Of a DNA stretch of 64,000 bases, positions 34,027 to 47,200 are shown piece by piece (the stretch's first letter is position 1; each line of letters begins with the position of its first letter). Below the pieces are notes generated by a model. That model worked only from the letters and a program-made list of their open reading frames with translations. It was not told where the DNA came from and ran no database searches. Position numbers and translations under genes: made by a program. Origin of the DNA: Cryptomeria japonica (lineage: Eukaryota > Streptophyta > Pinopsida > Cupressales > Cupressaceae); the NCBI RefSeq assembly GCF_030272615.1, contig NC_081414.1, forward strand, positions 662,730,438-662,794,437, given 5' to 3'.

Positions 34027-35612
34027 ATGGAGGGTCTAGAGAGAGAAAAAAATTTAGTAGTGGAGATAAGAGTTAACATAATAGAAAAAAGCGGGAGTGA
34101 CAAGGAGCGGGAATCCCAAATTTCAAATCTGGGAATGGAGGACTTCCTGGGGAAGGCAATTTTTTTGGGGTCAGAACTAGCAATCAAGCAAGAGGATAGG
34201 CATCTCAAGGTACATAAGAGGACAAGGAAACAGTCAAATCGGTGGAGGATAAAGATTCCAAAACTGGGGACCCACATGATAGAGGTAAAGGTAAAAAATG
34301 GTCTTCGCTTTTTGGAGTGAAGCCGCTGGCTAAATCAGGGCTCCCGAAAGTTACAAATATCTCTTATCCAATTTCAGGGTTGATTGTTATTTTTGTTCCA
34401 GATAAACTGGTAGATATAACTGTTGCTAGCTTAACCATGACTTTAGTTAGACGATTTACTGGTTTTAGGCCTAACATTGACGTTGTTAGGAATTTCATAA
34501 GGAGGAAATGGGTTTTAAAAGGTCAAGTGGATGTGGCAGCGCTGCCTAGGGGGTTTTTTTCCTTTGCTTTTAACTCTAAAGAAGATATGAATAAAGCTCT
34601 ATGTGACGGTCCATGGATGTTCGACAAGTCAACTTTGGCTCTTCAGAAATGGGTCCCGAACCTTGCCCTTGATGAATCCTTCTTTGTTTCGGTGCTAGTC
34701 TGGACTCGCCTCTCGGGTCTCCTACTGAAATTCTGGAATGAGGAAGTCTTTAAGGGTATCGCAAATTCTTTTGGAGAACTTCTTTCGATTGATCCAATGA
34801 CGGTGGCTAGATCAAGGTTAGTCTTTGCTCGCATCTGTGTAAATGTTAATCAAATGACGGATATGCCCCAATCAATAGAGATTATTTCTAAACTAGGGAA
34901 ATGGACCCAAGCTATTGAATATGAATCACTCCCATTTGCCTGTTTCCATTGAAAGAAATCAGGGCATTGGGAAAAATCATGTCCACTTAAGAAGAGTAAG
35001 GAAAGTAAGTCTGATAGCAATGTGAAGTATAAAAAGATTTGACAAATGATTGATAAAAAAGGAGACTCATCCGCTGAGTGTGATCAAAATAAGGAAGTAA
35101 TGGAGCCAGTAAATGAGGTTAATAAGGGTGAGAACAGTAATAATGAAAAACAAGATTGTGTCTGCTCTAATATCCAAACAAAGAGTACTAAAGAGGGGGA
35201 GCAAGGTAGAGAGTTGAACAACAAAAATAACCCAGAGGACTACGAGGTTGGATCTGTCAGTTAGGAGAAGGAAGAGGTAAGTCCCAATGAAGTTGTGCCT
35301 GTTTCTTCTTTCTCAAAATCTATTGAGGAAAATTTTAATGAAGCTCAAGAGTTTAACCCTTCAGATTTAGAGCCCTTATTGCTTTTAACTAATGGAAGCC
35401 CAAAGCCTCCTCAATGTAAAACCCCATCACATACTGTGGTAATGGATATCCTGGAAGGAAATCTCAGGATTCTTGGTTCGAAAGAGGGAAAATTGAATAA
35501 GGAGGAACTCAATGGAGGTATCTCAACTAGAAGCAGGAATAAGAAAAAGGCAAATGTTGGAAGCCAGAACAAAAAGCAGGGGAGGCCATCTCTAAAACAT
35601 CAAAGGGAATAG
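34027..35612 (+). pseudogene. LINE ORF1: DUF4283-like domain, zinc knuckle, charged tail
   Basis: ATG at 34,027 opens a charged N-terminus; a frameshift before 34,242 moves to the frame carrying the core. The core (34,242-34,952) has the plant LINE ORF1 pattern: a TGFRPNIDVVRNFIRRKW strand, FFSFAFNSKEDMNKALCDG, then PW, and ANSFGELLSIDP. A CCHC zinc knuckle follows (CFH.KKSGHWEKSC, 34,939-34,985), in which TGA replaces the second cysteine. The tail (35,046-35,612) is Glu/Lys/Asn-rich with stops near 35,041 and 35,262. ORF1 proteins bind LINE RNA. The lost cysteine and the frameshift make this copy defective. Confidence 0.8.
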
Positions 35613-35680
35613 GAAAGTTGGAACAACTGTGCTGATGGAACACAACGTTCCATCGATTCAGCCCTATCTTTGGTTAAAGT

Positions 35681-36686
35681 ATGAAGATAATATCCTAGAA
35701 CATCAGAGGGCTAAATGCCCCTCATAAGCAAGATGTGTTACAAAACATCATAAGAGATCATAAACCGGATGTGGTCCTTGTTCAGGAAACCAAGATGTCT
35801 AAGGATAAAGTGGAAAAGATTAGAATTTTTAAAAATAATGGTGTCATAGGATCTAGCTTAGAGGGAGCTTCTGGAGGAACTGCAATTTTTTGGAACCATT
35901 AAAGGTAAGGAAATCATCTCTGCTTTTAATAGGAACTCTGTGTAGCTTGAGCATATCAAGGATAACTTTGTATGGGTGTTAACCAATGTCTATGCGCCTA
36001 AAACCAAAACTGGGAGAACTAAATATTGGAGAAGCCTTGTTGATGACAGACTTAAGTTTGCTGATCAAAGCAGGATAATAATGGGAGATTACAATACTCC
36101 GCTAAAAGAGGAAGAGAAGATGGGAGGTCTCCCCTTGCAGCTTGATGGGAAACAAGACCTTATGGAGTTCATTAATGATCAATCTCTTATGGATGTGGAT
36201 CTTCAAGGGATTAACTATACCTGGACTAATAGAAGAACTGGAGCAGACCTGACTCAAGTGAAGCTAGATAGAACTTTAATTTCTCTTGAGTGGTTAGCCA
36301 AGTATAGTTGCTCTCTTGCTTCTATTATAAAAATTGGGTTAGGCCATTATCCTATCTCTTTTACTGCCAACTCTTTTTCGGCTAAGAGAAACTTCCCTTT
36401 TAGGTTTTGAAAAAGTGTGGTTATCCCATCCATCCTTGGAAGCTTGTGTTGCTGATTGGTGGAATTCTGAGGTTGAGGGTAGGGCTCTCTTTAGAATAGC
36501 TAAAAAGCTCAATATTATAAAGGCTAAAATTAAAATATGGAATAAAGAGATTTTTGGGGACATCTTTAAGAGTAAAATTCAAATTAAAACTGATATAAAA
36601 GAAGTTCAGGATAGAATCCAAGAGAATGGGATGTTTGATGAACTGAGGGGGGTGAAAAATGTAATTTTGTCTAATACCACACCATT
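35681..36686 (+). pseudogene. LINE ORF2, endonuclease part
   Basis: ATG at 35,681 is followed by MKIIS-stop-NIRGLNAPHKQ, the N-terminus of an AP-type endonuclease in which the usual Trp codon is TAG. The catalytic VLVQETKM block lies near 35,780, then EGASGGTAIFWN. After a frameshift (about 35,890-35,960) come RIIMGDYNTPL near 36,080 (the Asn-containing catalytic block), INYTWTNRRTG, LDRTLIS, and GLGHYPISF where SDHYPI is usual. A second frameshift near 36,405 leads to a linker that ends at the Tat insertion. The enzyme nicks target DNA to prime reverse transcription; the missing SD before His suggests lost catalysis. Confidence 0.82.
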
Positions 36687-36691
36687 ATTTC
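36687..36691. repeat. Target-site duplication, left copy (ATTTC)
   Basis: ATTTC directly precedes the Tat element and recurs at 52,777-52,781. Confidence 0.93.
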
Positions 36692-38517
36692 TGTAGTCAC
36701 ATAAATCTGTCCACTTAATTAAATGAATACTTAGTATTTATTTGATTATTTAACCATCAATTAATAATTAATTAAATTAATATTTAATTAATTCATCTTA
36801 ACCCTCTTCTCCTATTAATTAAATAAATTATTCAATTTATTTGATTTAATTCACTTAACCAAATTCATACCATTAATTAAATAAATAAATCATATTTATT
36901 TAATTAAATCTTCTCTCACATTTAAATAAATTAATATTTATTTAAATCCCCCAAAATCCCACCTCTCACATTTAAATAAATTAATATTTATTTAAATCCC
37001 CCAAAATCCCACCTCTCACATTTAAATAAATAAATCATTTATTTAAATCACCTTTATCCTCCACCCACTTGTATTTTCCTACAAAAGCAAGTTGCACAAC
37101 TATTTTAAATAAATTATTTATTTAAAATCCTATTTATCCTCACCCACTTGAAACCTTTAATGGTTTCCCTTAAAGTAGTCAAACTTGATGGCTTTAAAGT
37201 CTTCAAACTTGATGGCTTCCTTCTATAATCTTCTTAAGACTTTAATGGTTTTCCTTAAAGTCTTCAAGCCTTTAATGGTTTCCCTCAAAGTCTTCAAGCA
37301 TTTTAAATGCTTTATCTTCTTTTTCTCATTTAAATAAATTAATATTTATTTAAATATTTATCCAAATTCAACTTACACCATTTAATTGAAATAAATGATT
37401 TTATTTTAATTGAAAATACCAAAATTTCTCCCACTTGCATTTTCCTACAAAATCCACTTGTATGCCTAAACCCCTTCTAGATTCTTCTAAACCCTTCCTA
37501 ATTAGCCTAATCCATCCCCTAAATATTGTCACATTCCTAAGCAAATTGGAGTCACTTCTCAAAGACTCCAAAGTCTTTGAAAAGCAATTAATGCTTTGTG
37601 TGTTCAACAAATTAACCCTCAAAGTCTTGGATAACCTTTGAAAGCTTCCAACCTTCAACCACTAAATGGCTCAAAGTCTTGGATAACCTTTGAAAGCTTT
37701 CAACCTTCAACCACTTAATCCCCAAAGTCTCCAATAACCATTAATGGTTAATTCAACCCTCCCACATGGTTAAAACATTTGTTTTGACTCAACCTCTACC
37801 CAACCCAAAGGTCTCATCAGGCCATTAATGCTGTGACCATGATTATCTCTTAAACATTTGCACAAAGGTTTATCCTTGGATTAACTCTTAATCCAATGGG
37901 TAATCTTAATTTAGACTTGACCCTTACCTTCTAGATAACCATGAGGTCTTCTCAGGCCTTTAATGCCTCCAACCTCTTCTCTCAACCCAATCCTATGTTG
38001 ACACTTGTCACCATTTTATTGGTGCCAATTGTGCACATGGATCCCCAACTTTCAAACTTGGCCCTTTATTAAACCATTCAATCTTAACCCTTCATTTCCC
38101 TATTTCTTCTATAAATAGAACCCTTCTCCTCAAGCAAAAGGGGAAGCATTTTAGAGTATTGTTGTTATACTGGCATTAGCATAGAGCTTTCTCATAGCAT
38201 CACTATCTACACTTGCATAGCATTTGCTTATCATATTCAACCATCTTGAATCTCCATATGGCATCCATGGCTAGTGCTAAAAGCTGAGAGCTACACTCAT
38301 TTGGGACTTGGAGAGGAGAGAAACAAGGGAGGAGCAACTATGAGCATCTTGATTAGCTATTTCATTTTATGTTTATATGCTTTCTATTTCATGCTTAATA
38401 TCTCTCTTGATATGCCTATTTAGGATAATCTTTTGTTGCTAACACTAACATTTGTTTCTTGTGCTCTTGTGTGTGTTGCCATCAAACAGATTTTCTAATC
38501 CTTTTTGCAGAGCATCA
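36692..38517 (+). repeat. 5' LTR of the young Tat element
   Basis: 1,826 bp, TG...CA. The upstream part has AT-rich near-palindromes built on ATTTAAATAAATTAATA; a 50 bp unit repeats at 36,911-36,960 and 36,961-37,010 and partly again. TATAAATA at 38,110-38,117 is the likely promoter. The middle carries repeated CAAAGTCTTGGATAACCTTTG-like sentences. Confidence 0.96.
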
Positions 38518-38540
38518 TTTGGTGAACCCGACGTGAATCC
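38518..38540 (+). promoter_or_regulatory. Primer-binding site of the young Tat element
   Basis: TTTGGTGAACCCGACGTG directly follows the LTR. TGGTGAACCCGACGTG would pair with a tRNA 3' end ending in ...CACCA; I do not identify which tRNA. Confidence 0.75.
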
Positions 38541-41242
38541 AAACACCAAAAGGATCATTTTTTTTTTTTTTTTTTTTTTAACCAATAACATGTTTGAATG
38601 TTGAAAATGTCACACAGGTTGCGATTTTGACACTGTTTTGGTGCGTTTGGCATTATTTTGGCGCTATTCCCCCTGTTTCAGTGCTTTTCCCTTCTCTGTC
38701 TTTCCCTTTCTTTTAATACGTTTGTGTTAAATAGTGCCTCTGTTCAAACGCAGACTAGCGCTATTGTAACAAAACGTTGTACAAATCACTTTGTCACCAA
38801 AAAAAATAAAAAACCAAAAAAAAAATAAAATTTAGGCTTGTAGAAGCCCACCAAATAGGCGGATTTTACTAACTATTTTTCTCTTTTGTGCAGATTTAAA
38901 TTAGATTAAAGAGTAGATTTATATTTTTTACTAACTTGTTTTTGAAGTTGGTTTTAAAAATGAATTCACTTTTTATTTTGGTTTAAAATTAACTTCACAT
39001 TTCAAATTTGGGCTTTTGAAAAAGAATCACACATTTGTTTGGGGCTATTAAAAAGAATTTCATTGTTCAAAGGTAAAAAGAACCACAAACTTATACAAAA
39101 ACAACTTTTTTTTTTTTTGCAAGTTAGAAAACAAACTTCGTTTTGGTGCTTAAAATCAACAAGGCAAATTTTATTTCTTGCATCAAGATAAAACTCACAA
39201 TCCACACTTCCATTTTTGGTGCAAATAAAATTCACAATCAACTTGTCTCATTTTCAAAGCAATTTTACTTCATGCAAACGTGTTTTTCATTAAGTTGACC
39301 AGGATTTTCAAATTCTAGTTTACTCAAACAATTGCCTTTGAAAATTAAAAAGAACACCATGATTGTTGGAGCAACATCTCCAAATAGTTAGATCACATTG
39401 CAATGATAGATTAAAAAGAACAAGTGTTTTTCGTGCTTGGCACACTTGTGCAAAGAGTTGGTCGAGTGGTCCTACTTCTAACACACACTATCCTCTCCCT
39501 TGGCTTTCGTGGTCCTAGGTGCAAGAGAAAAGTGTTAGTAACACTCAAACATTTTATCTTTTTAAGAGAGGCCTGCCAAGGGATCGATACTCTTGGGAAC
39601 GACCTCGAGCGGTAAATCCTTCGAGCCGCTATAGAAATCAGGTGAGAGCGAAAGCTGTAGCCTTGGGTATAGCTGTTCCTACAGTGTAACTGGCCGAAAG
39701 GACAAATGGGCCCCACCACCAGTTACAAGGCTCTTAAGTGAGTCACTGCAGAATGAACTTATGTCCAAAGCCATCGAACATGACTAAACACTTTTAAGTA
39801 GTAGCCCACCTGTTCTATTGATTGAGGATATTTGAGGTATAATTTAGTGCAAGAGCATAGATGGTTTTGCTCCCAAGATACTCACCATACATATTTCCTT
39901 GAGTAGAAACATAGCTTTTTGAAAGGTCACTTGTGACTTGATAAAAGTGGTGACTCCCCCATCATAGGGATCATCTATTTGTTATGCTCGCGCAAGACTT
40001 AGTATATCACATCCTTACCTGCCACGACGGGATTCATAAGGTATGTAGTACCAAAGTCGAAGAAATATCAAGATGTGGGCTAAATTTATCACAACTGGCC
40101 ATTTGACCATAGGGATAAAGAGTGTTTGAAGTGTGTTCGTTTTACAGACCTAGTGCAAATTGAGCCGACTTCAGGCTTTGGAAATACACCTTAAAATAAA
40201 TCTAAAGGAAGGGTCAAAAACAAGTCCAAGGATTGGGTTGATCTAGACCCATACTCATTTGTGCCTTTGAGGCTACAATCTTGTGTTTGTGTGCTTGCTT
40301 TGTTTTCTTGTCAAGGAAAAATCAAAAAAATCAATCCCAAAAACAAAGTATTCATCCAACATCTGTCAACACAACCAAAAACATCAAAAACAAAGTGCAA
40401 ACAACACAGAGTCACAACTTTTATGACCATTCTTCACATCTTGCGAAAGAAGAAGGGTCATCAGAATATCACCTTGAAAAGGAGACCACTAAGCTCAAAG
40501 GCTTTGATCAAAAGGAGGAAATTCTTCTATCTCAATAGACAAATTTTTGTCTCACATAGAGTCTTTCTACATCGCATGCGTCTATACCTTCAAGAAAAAA
40601 ACAAACGAGTTTGATTCAGAATCATTGAACCGCAGAGCTTTTATGCAATATAGGGCTCTGAGTTATCACAAAAATCAAGGAGGAAAGATTAATCCCAACT
40701 TCTTCCCAAAACGTCTGTATCACCTACAACACAGCTCGAGAAATGCCACCAACTCCTGAAAGGGAAGAAGTAGAGTTTGTTCCATTTGTAACACAAAGTT
40801 TTTATTGAAGTTGAAAACAAAACATCCATCATCTCATTCATACATCATCACTTCATCATCAATCCGTCCCAACTCTCAAAACATTAAGAGGTTCTTGTCC
40901 CAAGTTCTCTTTTAGATATTGCTTGAAATCAAACACATCACATCACTTTTAGATTGTTTCTACATCTAGGATAAGCTCATCCTAAGAGACACATCTACGC
41001 AGGTTAAAACTAGTTCATGAGTGAATCCTCTCATTGCTAGGTAGTCAAAATCTGTAACACATCTCAGATTTCTCTACACCTTATCACATCCAAACTCATC
41101 AAAACAAACAAGCAATTCAAAGAAAGAATTCTGGTTACATTTACCTTTAGAGTGCTAGAGATCTACAATCCACTAATCATCCATCTTTCATCACCAACTC
41201 ATCATCATCTTCAATCAACTTCAAAACAAACTTGCAAACAAA
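38541..41242 (+). other. Long leader of the young Tat element
   Basis: About 2.7 kb with no convincing gene. It has a run of about 23 T at 38,557-38,579, A/T-rich repeats to 39,300, then a balanced-composition stretch (39,420-40,260) containing a CAG/GTGAGAG donor-like site at 39,639-39,648. Long leaders are usual in Tat and Ogre elements. Confidence 0.6.
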
Positions 41243-44200
41243 ATGGCTCAAACCCGATCGCGATCAAGGCAACGAGAAATAGAAATTGAGGAAGAAGAGG
41301 ACAACCTCAATGAATTTCAAGAAGCACTTGGAGGAAATGTAAATGATGAAAACCCAAGTAGTCCCACTCCTTCAACAATCGAAAGGGTTCAGCATAACCC
41401 TCATTTTAACAGATTATTTGATGAAATATTAAGGAGCAATGCGGATGCTCACTTTTTAAGACTCGCTCAAGAAGGAGCCAAACTCCCCTCAGACTTTGAT
41501 CTTGCCCAAATAAGACAAGCATCAGAAAGAAAAAGTCGCCATGAGGAGGAAAGAGGTAGAAATCACATCAGATATAACATCCCTCGAGGTAACCCACCAC
41601 CTCCTCCTCCAAATGAAATGGAGATGTTGCGGCAACAAGTCGAGAATCTCGCCCAACAACTTCATAGTGGTGTTAGGACCAATCAATTCTCACTTAACGA
41701 CATCTGTCCCTATCCGTTTGATAGGAATCTTTATATGCCACCCTTTCCACGCGGGTTCGAAACACCCAAATTTGAAAAATATAGAGGAAAGGGGGATCCC
41801 CGTGATCATGTCCGAGAATTTCATTCCGCTTGTCTTGAAGTGGCTTATGAGGACACATACCTAATGCGCCTTTTTCCCCAAAGCTTGGGAGGAACAACCA
41901 CATCATGGTTTTCCCGACTACCAGGTGGCATTAGAACATTTGAGGAACTCATCCAGAAGTTCCTATCTCATTACTCTTATAACATTGAACGTGACATCAC
42001 CATGGCTGATCTATGCAATACCAAACAAAAACCAGGTGAACTATTCTCAGTATTCCTGCAACGATGGCGCCAAATGTCTAGCAGACGTTCTCTTCAGTTA
42101 CCTGAACGAGAACTAGTGGAAATTTTCATTTCCAACTTAAACGAAGAAATGGAATTTCACCTGGATGTCAAAGACACAGACTCCTTTAACGATATGATCA
42201 CCAAAGGTATAAAATGTGAAAGGGCACTCATCAAGAAAGGACTCATCAAAATCTTTAATGAACCAAAAGATGCTCCTCGCCCGTGCTTCAATAGCGATAA
42301 ACCGAACTTCTGGAACAAGAATAAGAACATCGTCAACGATGGAGTTGTGGATGCTCGGACTGTCCAAAATGCACAACCTGTGGTTCGGTTTGCAGGACAA
42401 AATCCTCCACCTCAAAATAACACAAATGTTCCTCTTAATCAAGGTCGCATCACATCTCATGATGAACCAAGACCTCGTCCACAAAAACAAAAACGCACAT
42501 ACACTCCCTTAGGGGAACCCATTGAAACAGTGTTGCGACAACTCCTCTCTCAAAATTTGGTCACTCTACCTAAGCTATCAAACTATGAGCCTCAAGTCAA
42601 ACCAGCATGGTGGAAAGATACTGAACACTGTGAGTTCCATCAAGGAAGAGGACACAAGACAAGTAATTGTCACCGATTGAAAGATCTCATTCAGGATCTT
42701 ATTGACCGAGGAGAAATTGAAATTGAAGGGCATGACCCAAAAACAACCAATAATGATCATCAGATGTTCAAGAATCCACTTCCATCGCAAGATCAAAGGG
42801 GTCCTTCGACGTCCAGTCGAGGTCCTGATACCACTGATTATACGCAAGCTGCGTATAACTACACTGTAAATCACTTGTATGATGCCAGTGAACAAATTGC
42901 AACCATAACCTTCAAAAATCCCACCTCAAATTGCAATGTTGTTACACGTCGTGGCAAGGTCACCATCAAGGCAGCTCCACAAGGCACCACCTCCAATCCA
43001 AAGCAGTACAATCTTGTGGAACACTTAGACAAAACGCCTGCGCTCATATCCATTTTAGAACTATTACGCCTATCGCCATCTCATAAAACAATCTTGGATC
43101 AAGCACTCCAAGAGGCGTCAGTCCCTGCAAACCTGAACACAGACCAATTTCAAGCCATGGTTGGAAATCTAAAGTCATCACCTTGTCTCACTTTTTCCGA
43201 AAGTGACAACTCTTCGTTCCAGCAACCTCATAACGCCTCACTCCACATTGAAGGCTTTGTCAACCAACACAGGATCAAGCGAGTCTTGATAGATAATGGA
43301 GCAGGCCTAAACATTTGTACACTACAGTTGGTCACAGCATTGGGATATGCAATAGAATCAGTGGATCCTCGCAAGAAGATCACCATCAAGGCCTATGATG
43401 ATGCAGAGCGTTCATCCAAAGGAGCGGTGGTGCTACCAATCCGAGTGGGCCCTGTGGTAAAACACATAATTTGTCAGGTTCTGGACCTTCCTCTTCCATA
43501 TAATCTATTATTAGGGAGACCTTGGATACATGCCATGCAAGCCGTTCCATCTACCTACCATCAATGTATCAAGTTCCCACATAACGGTGCAGAGATCACA
43601 ATCCTGGGCGACGCAAATCCCTTTGCATTTTGCCATAATATCAGCCATCAACCAGAGATTACTGTTCCTAATAATAGGGAAGCCATTTCCTCCACATCAT
43701 ATATAAATCCCGCCTCTCTTGCCAGTTCAAACACCCCTATGCCCAAGCAAGAAAAGCTAAAGATGAAAGTAGCAGAGGAAGGTCCTGGAGAATATAACTT
43801 GAGTCAGCTCTTTTGTGTGGGACAAATGCCCACTTCTCCTAGAACACATGGTAAACCACAGCAGTTGCTCCAGCAACCACTAATCACGCCAGCATGTGCC
43901 TTAACGCCTTTCATCCTTGGAAAGAGTCAAGAGGAAGAAACACAAGATGAGGACCTAGCGAACTGGATCTATAAAGATCCCATCACCACTGACAAACCGC
44001 AAGTTACACTTCCTACGGAACAATATGGCAAAGGCCTCCTCATTATGCAAAGAATGGGATATGATGGTCAGAGTGCTTTGGGATACTGCAAACAAGGACG
44101 ACACGAACCTCTACTACCAGAATTCAAGCCCAAAGGTAATACAGGCCTTGGCTTTGAAAAAGAGATCCTTCCTAAACTCAGATTCAAAGGAAAACCCAGC

Positions 44201-47200
44201 AAACCATTTTGCCCACCTACTGCAAAGAGGATACCTTTCATAATCAAAGCACCATCAAGCACTATCCCCACTGCCCCCTCAAGGCTCACAAACCCACCAC
44301 AACCATCTACAATGCCAATCATCCCACCAAACGAACCAGTAATCCCATCAATAACACCAATAGCAGCAGCAACTGTATCAGAACCCGCTGCAACATCTAT
44401 GGCACCAGTAGTTCCCACAGAAGCCACTAAATCAACACTGCCGATACTTCCAATGACAAATCCATTAAACCCCATCACGGTTCCTGCAGCACCGATCACC
44501 ACAAAAGTACATAAACCAATCACGCCTGCAGTATTTAATTCCAAAGACATCCCAGTATGGTATAGCAATCGGATGCTGGAGAGTGATTCAGAGACCGACT
44601 CACATGAGTGGGAATTCGATTCAGTGCAACTTAACACTTCAGATGAGGAAGACACATCACCACCTCCACCACGCAAAGACATCCCTGTTTATGGAGAAGC
44701 ACAGATAAAGACCACTTGGGTACCTGAGCTGGAAACATCTTCCACAGACCCTACGTCTCATCCTACGCCTGATTCTGATAGGGAAAGTACCATCAACGAC
44801 CTTCACCACACTGTCTTAACCCTCACTGATACATCTCCTGCACTTAACTTAATCGATGAAGTAATGCCCATTATCCACCCTGAACTCATCGAATGGAACC
44901 AACCAAATCCCCCATGTCTTGACCTCTTCCAGAACGATGAGGCTATCATTGACTTTTTGGAATTAAGGGATAATCTACCAAGCGGGGATCACAAAGCTGG
45001 ATTCGCCATTGAACTTAATAGCGCAGCATACTTCGGGGCGGATGCCAAACCCTTCAGCTGCAAAAATATAACAATAAAACATGGATCTTCTAGTGAAAAC
45101 CACACTGTGGCACTATTTGATCCGACAACAGTAAAAAGAAAGAGCGTATCCAACGGTGAAAACCTCTCTGAGGCGCCTAAGGATGAAGGGTTTGACATTC
45201 TCCCTGCTAGTACACAACAGGAACGATCCACGATTCTTATCGAGGAAACCAATGAATACAATGTGGGGACTCCTGAAAATCCTCATATCATACATCTGGC
45301 ATCTCTTCTCACTCCAGAGGAACAGCCTCAATTCATAGAGTTCTTCCAGAAGCGTCAGATCAACTTCGCATGGTCATATGCAGACATGCCTGGGCTTGAT
45401 CCTGATTTAGTCATGCATCATCTCACAGTAGCAAAAGGAGCCAAACCTGTCAAGCAGAAGCTTCGTAAGATGCATCCTCAGATTGTCGTGCTAGTCAAAA
45501 CAGAACTCAAGAAACTCCTGGATGTTGGTTTCATTTGACCAATTGATTATGCAGAATGGATCTCCAACATTGTACCAGTTGGCAAACCAAAAGGGGGCAT
45601 CCGCATTTGTACTGACTTCAGAGATCTAAATAAGGCATGTCCTAAGGATGATTTCCCTCTACCAAATATCGACATCATAGTGGATTTGACAGCAGGACAT
45701 GCCATGCTTTCACTCATGGATGGCTTTTCAGGATACAATCAAATAAAGATCGCACCAGAGGACCAACATAAGACAGCCTTCACATGTCCATGGGGCACAT
45801 ACTGCTGGAATGTAATGCCTTTTGGTCTAAAGAATGCAGGAGCGACCTATCAAAGAGCAATGACCACCATCTTCCATGACATGATGCATACTATGATGGA
45901 AGATTATGTGGATGATTTACTAGCAAAATCACTTACTAGAGAAGGACATCTTCACATCTTAGATAAAATCTTTGATAGACTGGAACAATACCATGTTCGA
46001 CTCAACCCAAAGAAATGTGTCTTCGGAGTGACCTCCAGGAAGCTTCTAGGATACATTGTCTCAAGCAAAGGTATTGAGGTCGATCCAGCAAAGGTTAAGG
46101 CAATCATGGACATGCCACCTCCAAGGAATATCAGTCAGCTAAGGACACTACAAGGACGGCTTCAATCCATCCGAAGATTCATTGCACAATTGGCTGATAA
46201 GTGTCACCCATTCACACACTTGCTACACAAGAACATCCGCTTTCAGTGGGATGCCAGATGCCAACAAGCATTTCAGACGCTTAAAGACTATCTCATGAAT
46301 CCACCATTGTTGATGCCACCAGATCCAAGTAGACCGTTGTTACTTTATATCTCAGCGACAAGTACAACACTGGGTGTGCTACTGGCACAACATAATGCAG
46401 AAGGAAAAGAGTGTGCTATTTACTATATCTCTCGCACACTGGTGGGCTATGAACTCAATTACACGCCTATTGAGCGAGCTTGCCTAGCAGTAATCTTGGC
46501 AGCCACTAAACTGAGGCACTATCTGTTAACACACAAGGTGCAACTCATTGCAAAGATTGATCCACTCAAGTATTTACTTAACAAAGCAGCATTGACAGGT
46601 CGCTTAGCTAAATGGGTAATGATTCTAAGTGAATTCGACATCGAGTATGTGGACCGTAAAGCTATCAAAGGTCAGGTCATTGCAGATCAATTGGCCGATG
46701 CACCACTCATAGGCGATCATCCTCTCATTTCAAATTTTCCAGATGAAGAGATATTCATGATCACAGAAGCACAACCATGGAAACTATATTTTGATGGTTC
46801 ATACACTAGGCACGGCTCGGGGGCAGGCATTCTGTTTATCACACCTCAAGGTGATAGCATCCCGAAGTCTTACAGGCTCACATTTCCATGCACAAACAAC
46901 ATAGCAGAGTATGAGGCCTTGATCACAGGACTCAGATTAGCCATACAATGGAAATTACAAGAACTACAAGTATATGGCGATTCCCAACTAGTCATTCGAC
47001 AAGCAACAGATGAATATCAGACCAAAGATGATAAACTCATGCCATATAAGCAAATGGTGGACAATCTAAAGACATCATTTACTACTATCACTTTTGAGCA
47101 GATACCAAGAGATCAGAATCGAGCTGCTGACGCTATGGCTACCATCGCATCTCTACTAGATCTTCCACAGAATTCAACACGCTACGAGTTCTTGGTAGAA

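Noticed and set aside
33600-34030. Target-site duplication of the longer LINE
   Set aside because: I looked for a copy of the sequence following 57,848 upstream of ORF1. Only short AT-rich matches appeared, none convincing.
37401-37658. Open frames found in both Tat LTRs (also 51,660-51,917)
   Set aside because: They are duplicated only because the LTRs are duplicated. No domain, and they lie in upstream LTR sequence.
44068-44682. Antisense open frame of 204 codons within the Tat gag-pol
   Set aside because: It mirrors the Pro/Thr/Ala-rich linker of the real frame. Low-complexity sense codons commonly create open antisense frames.
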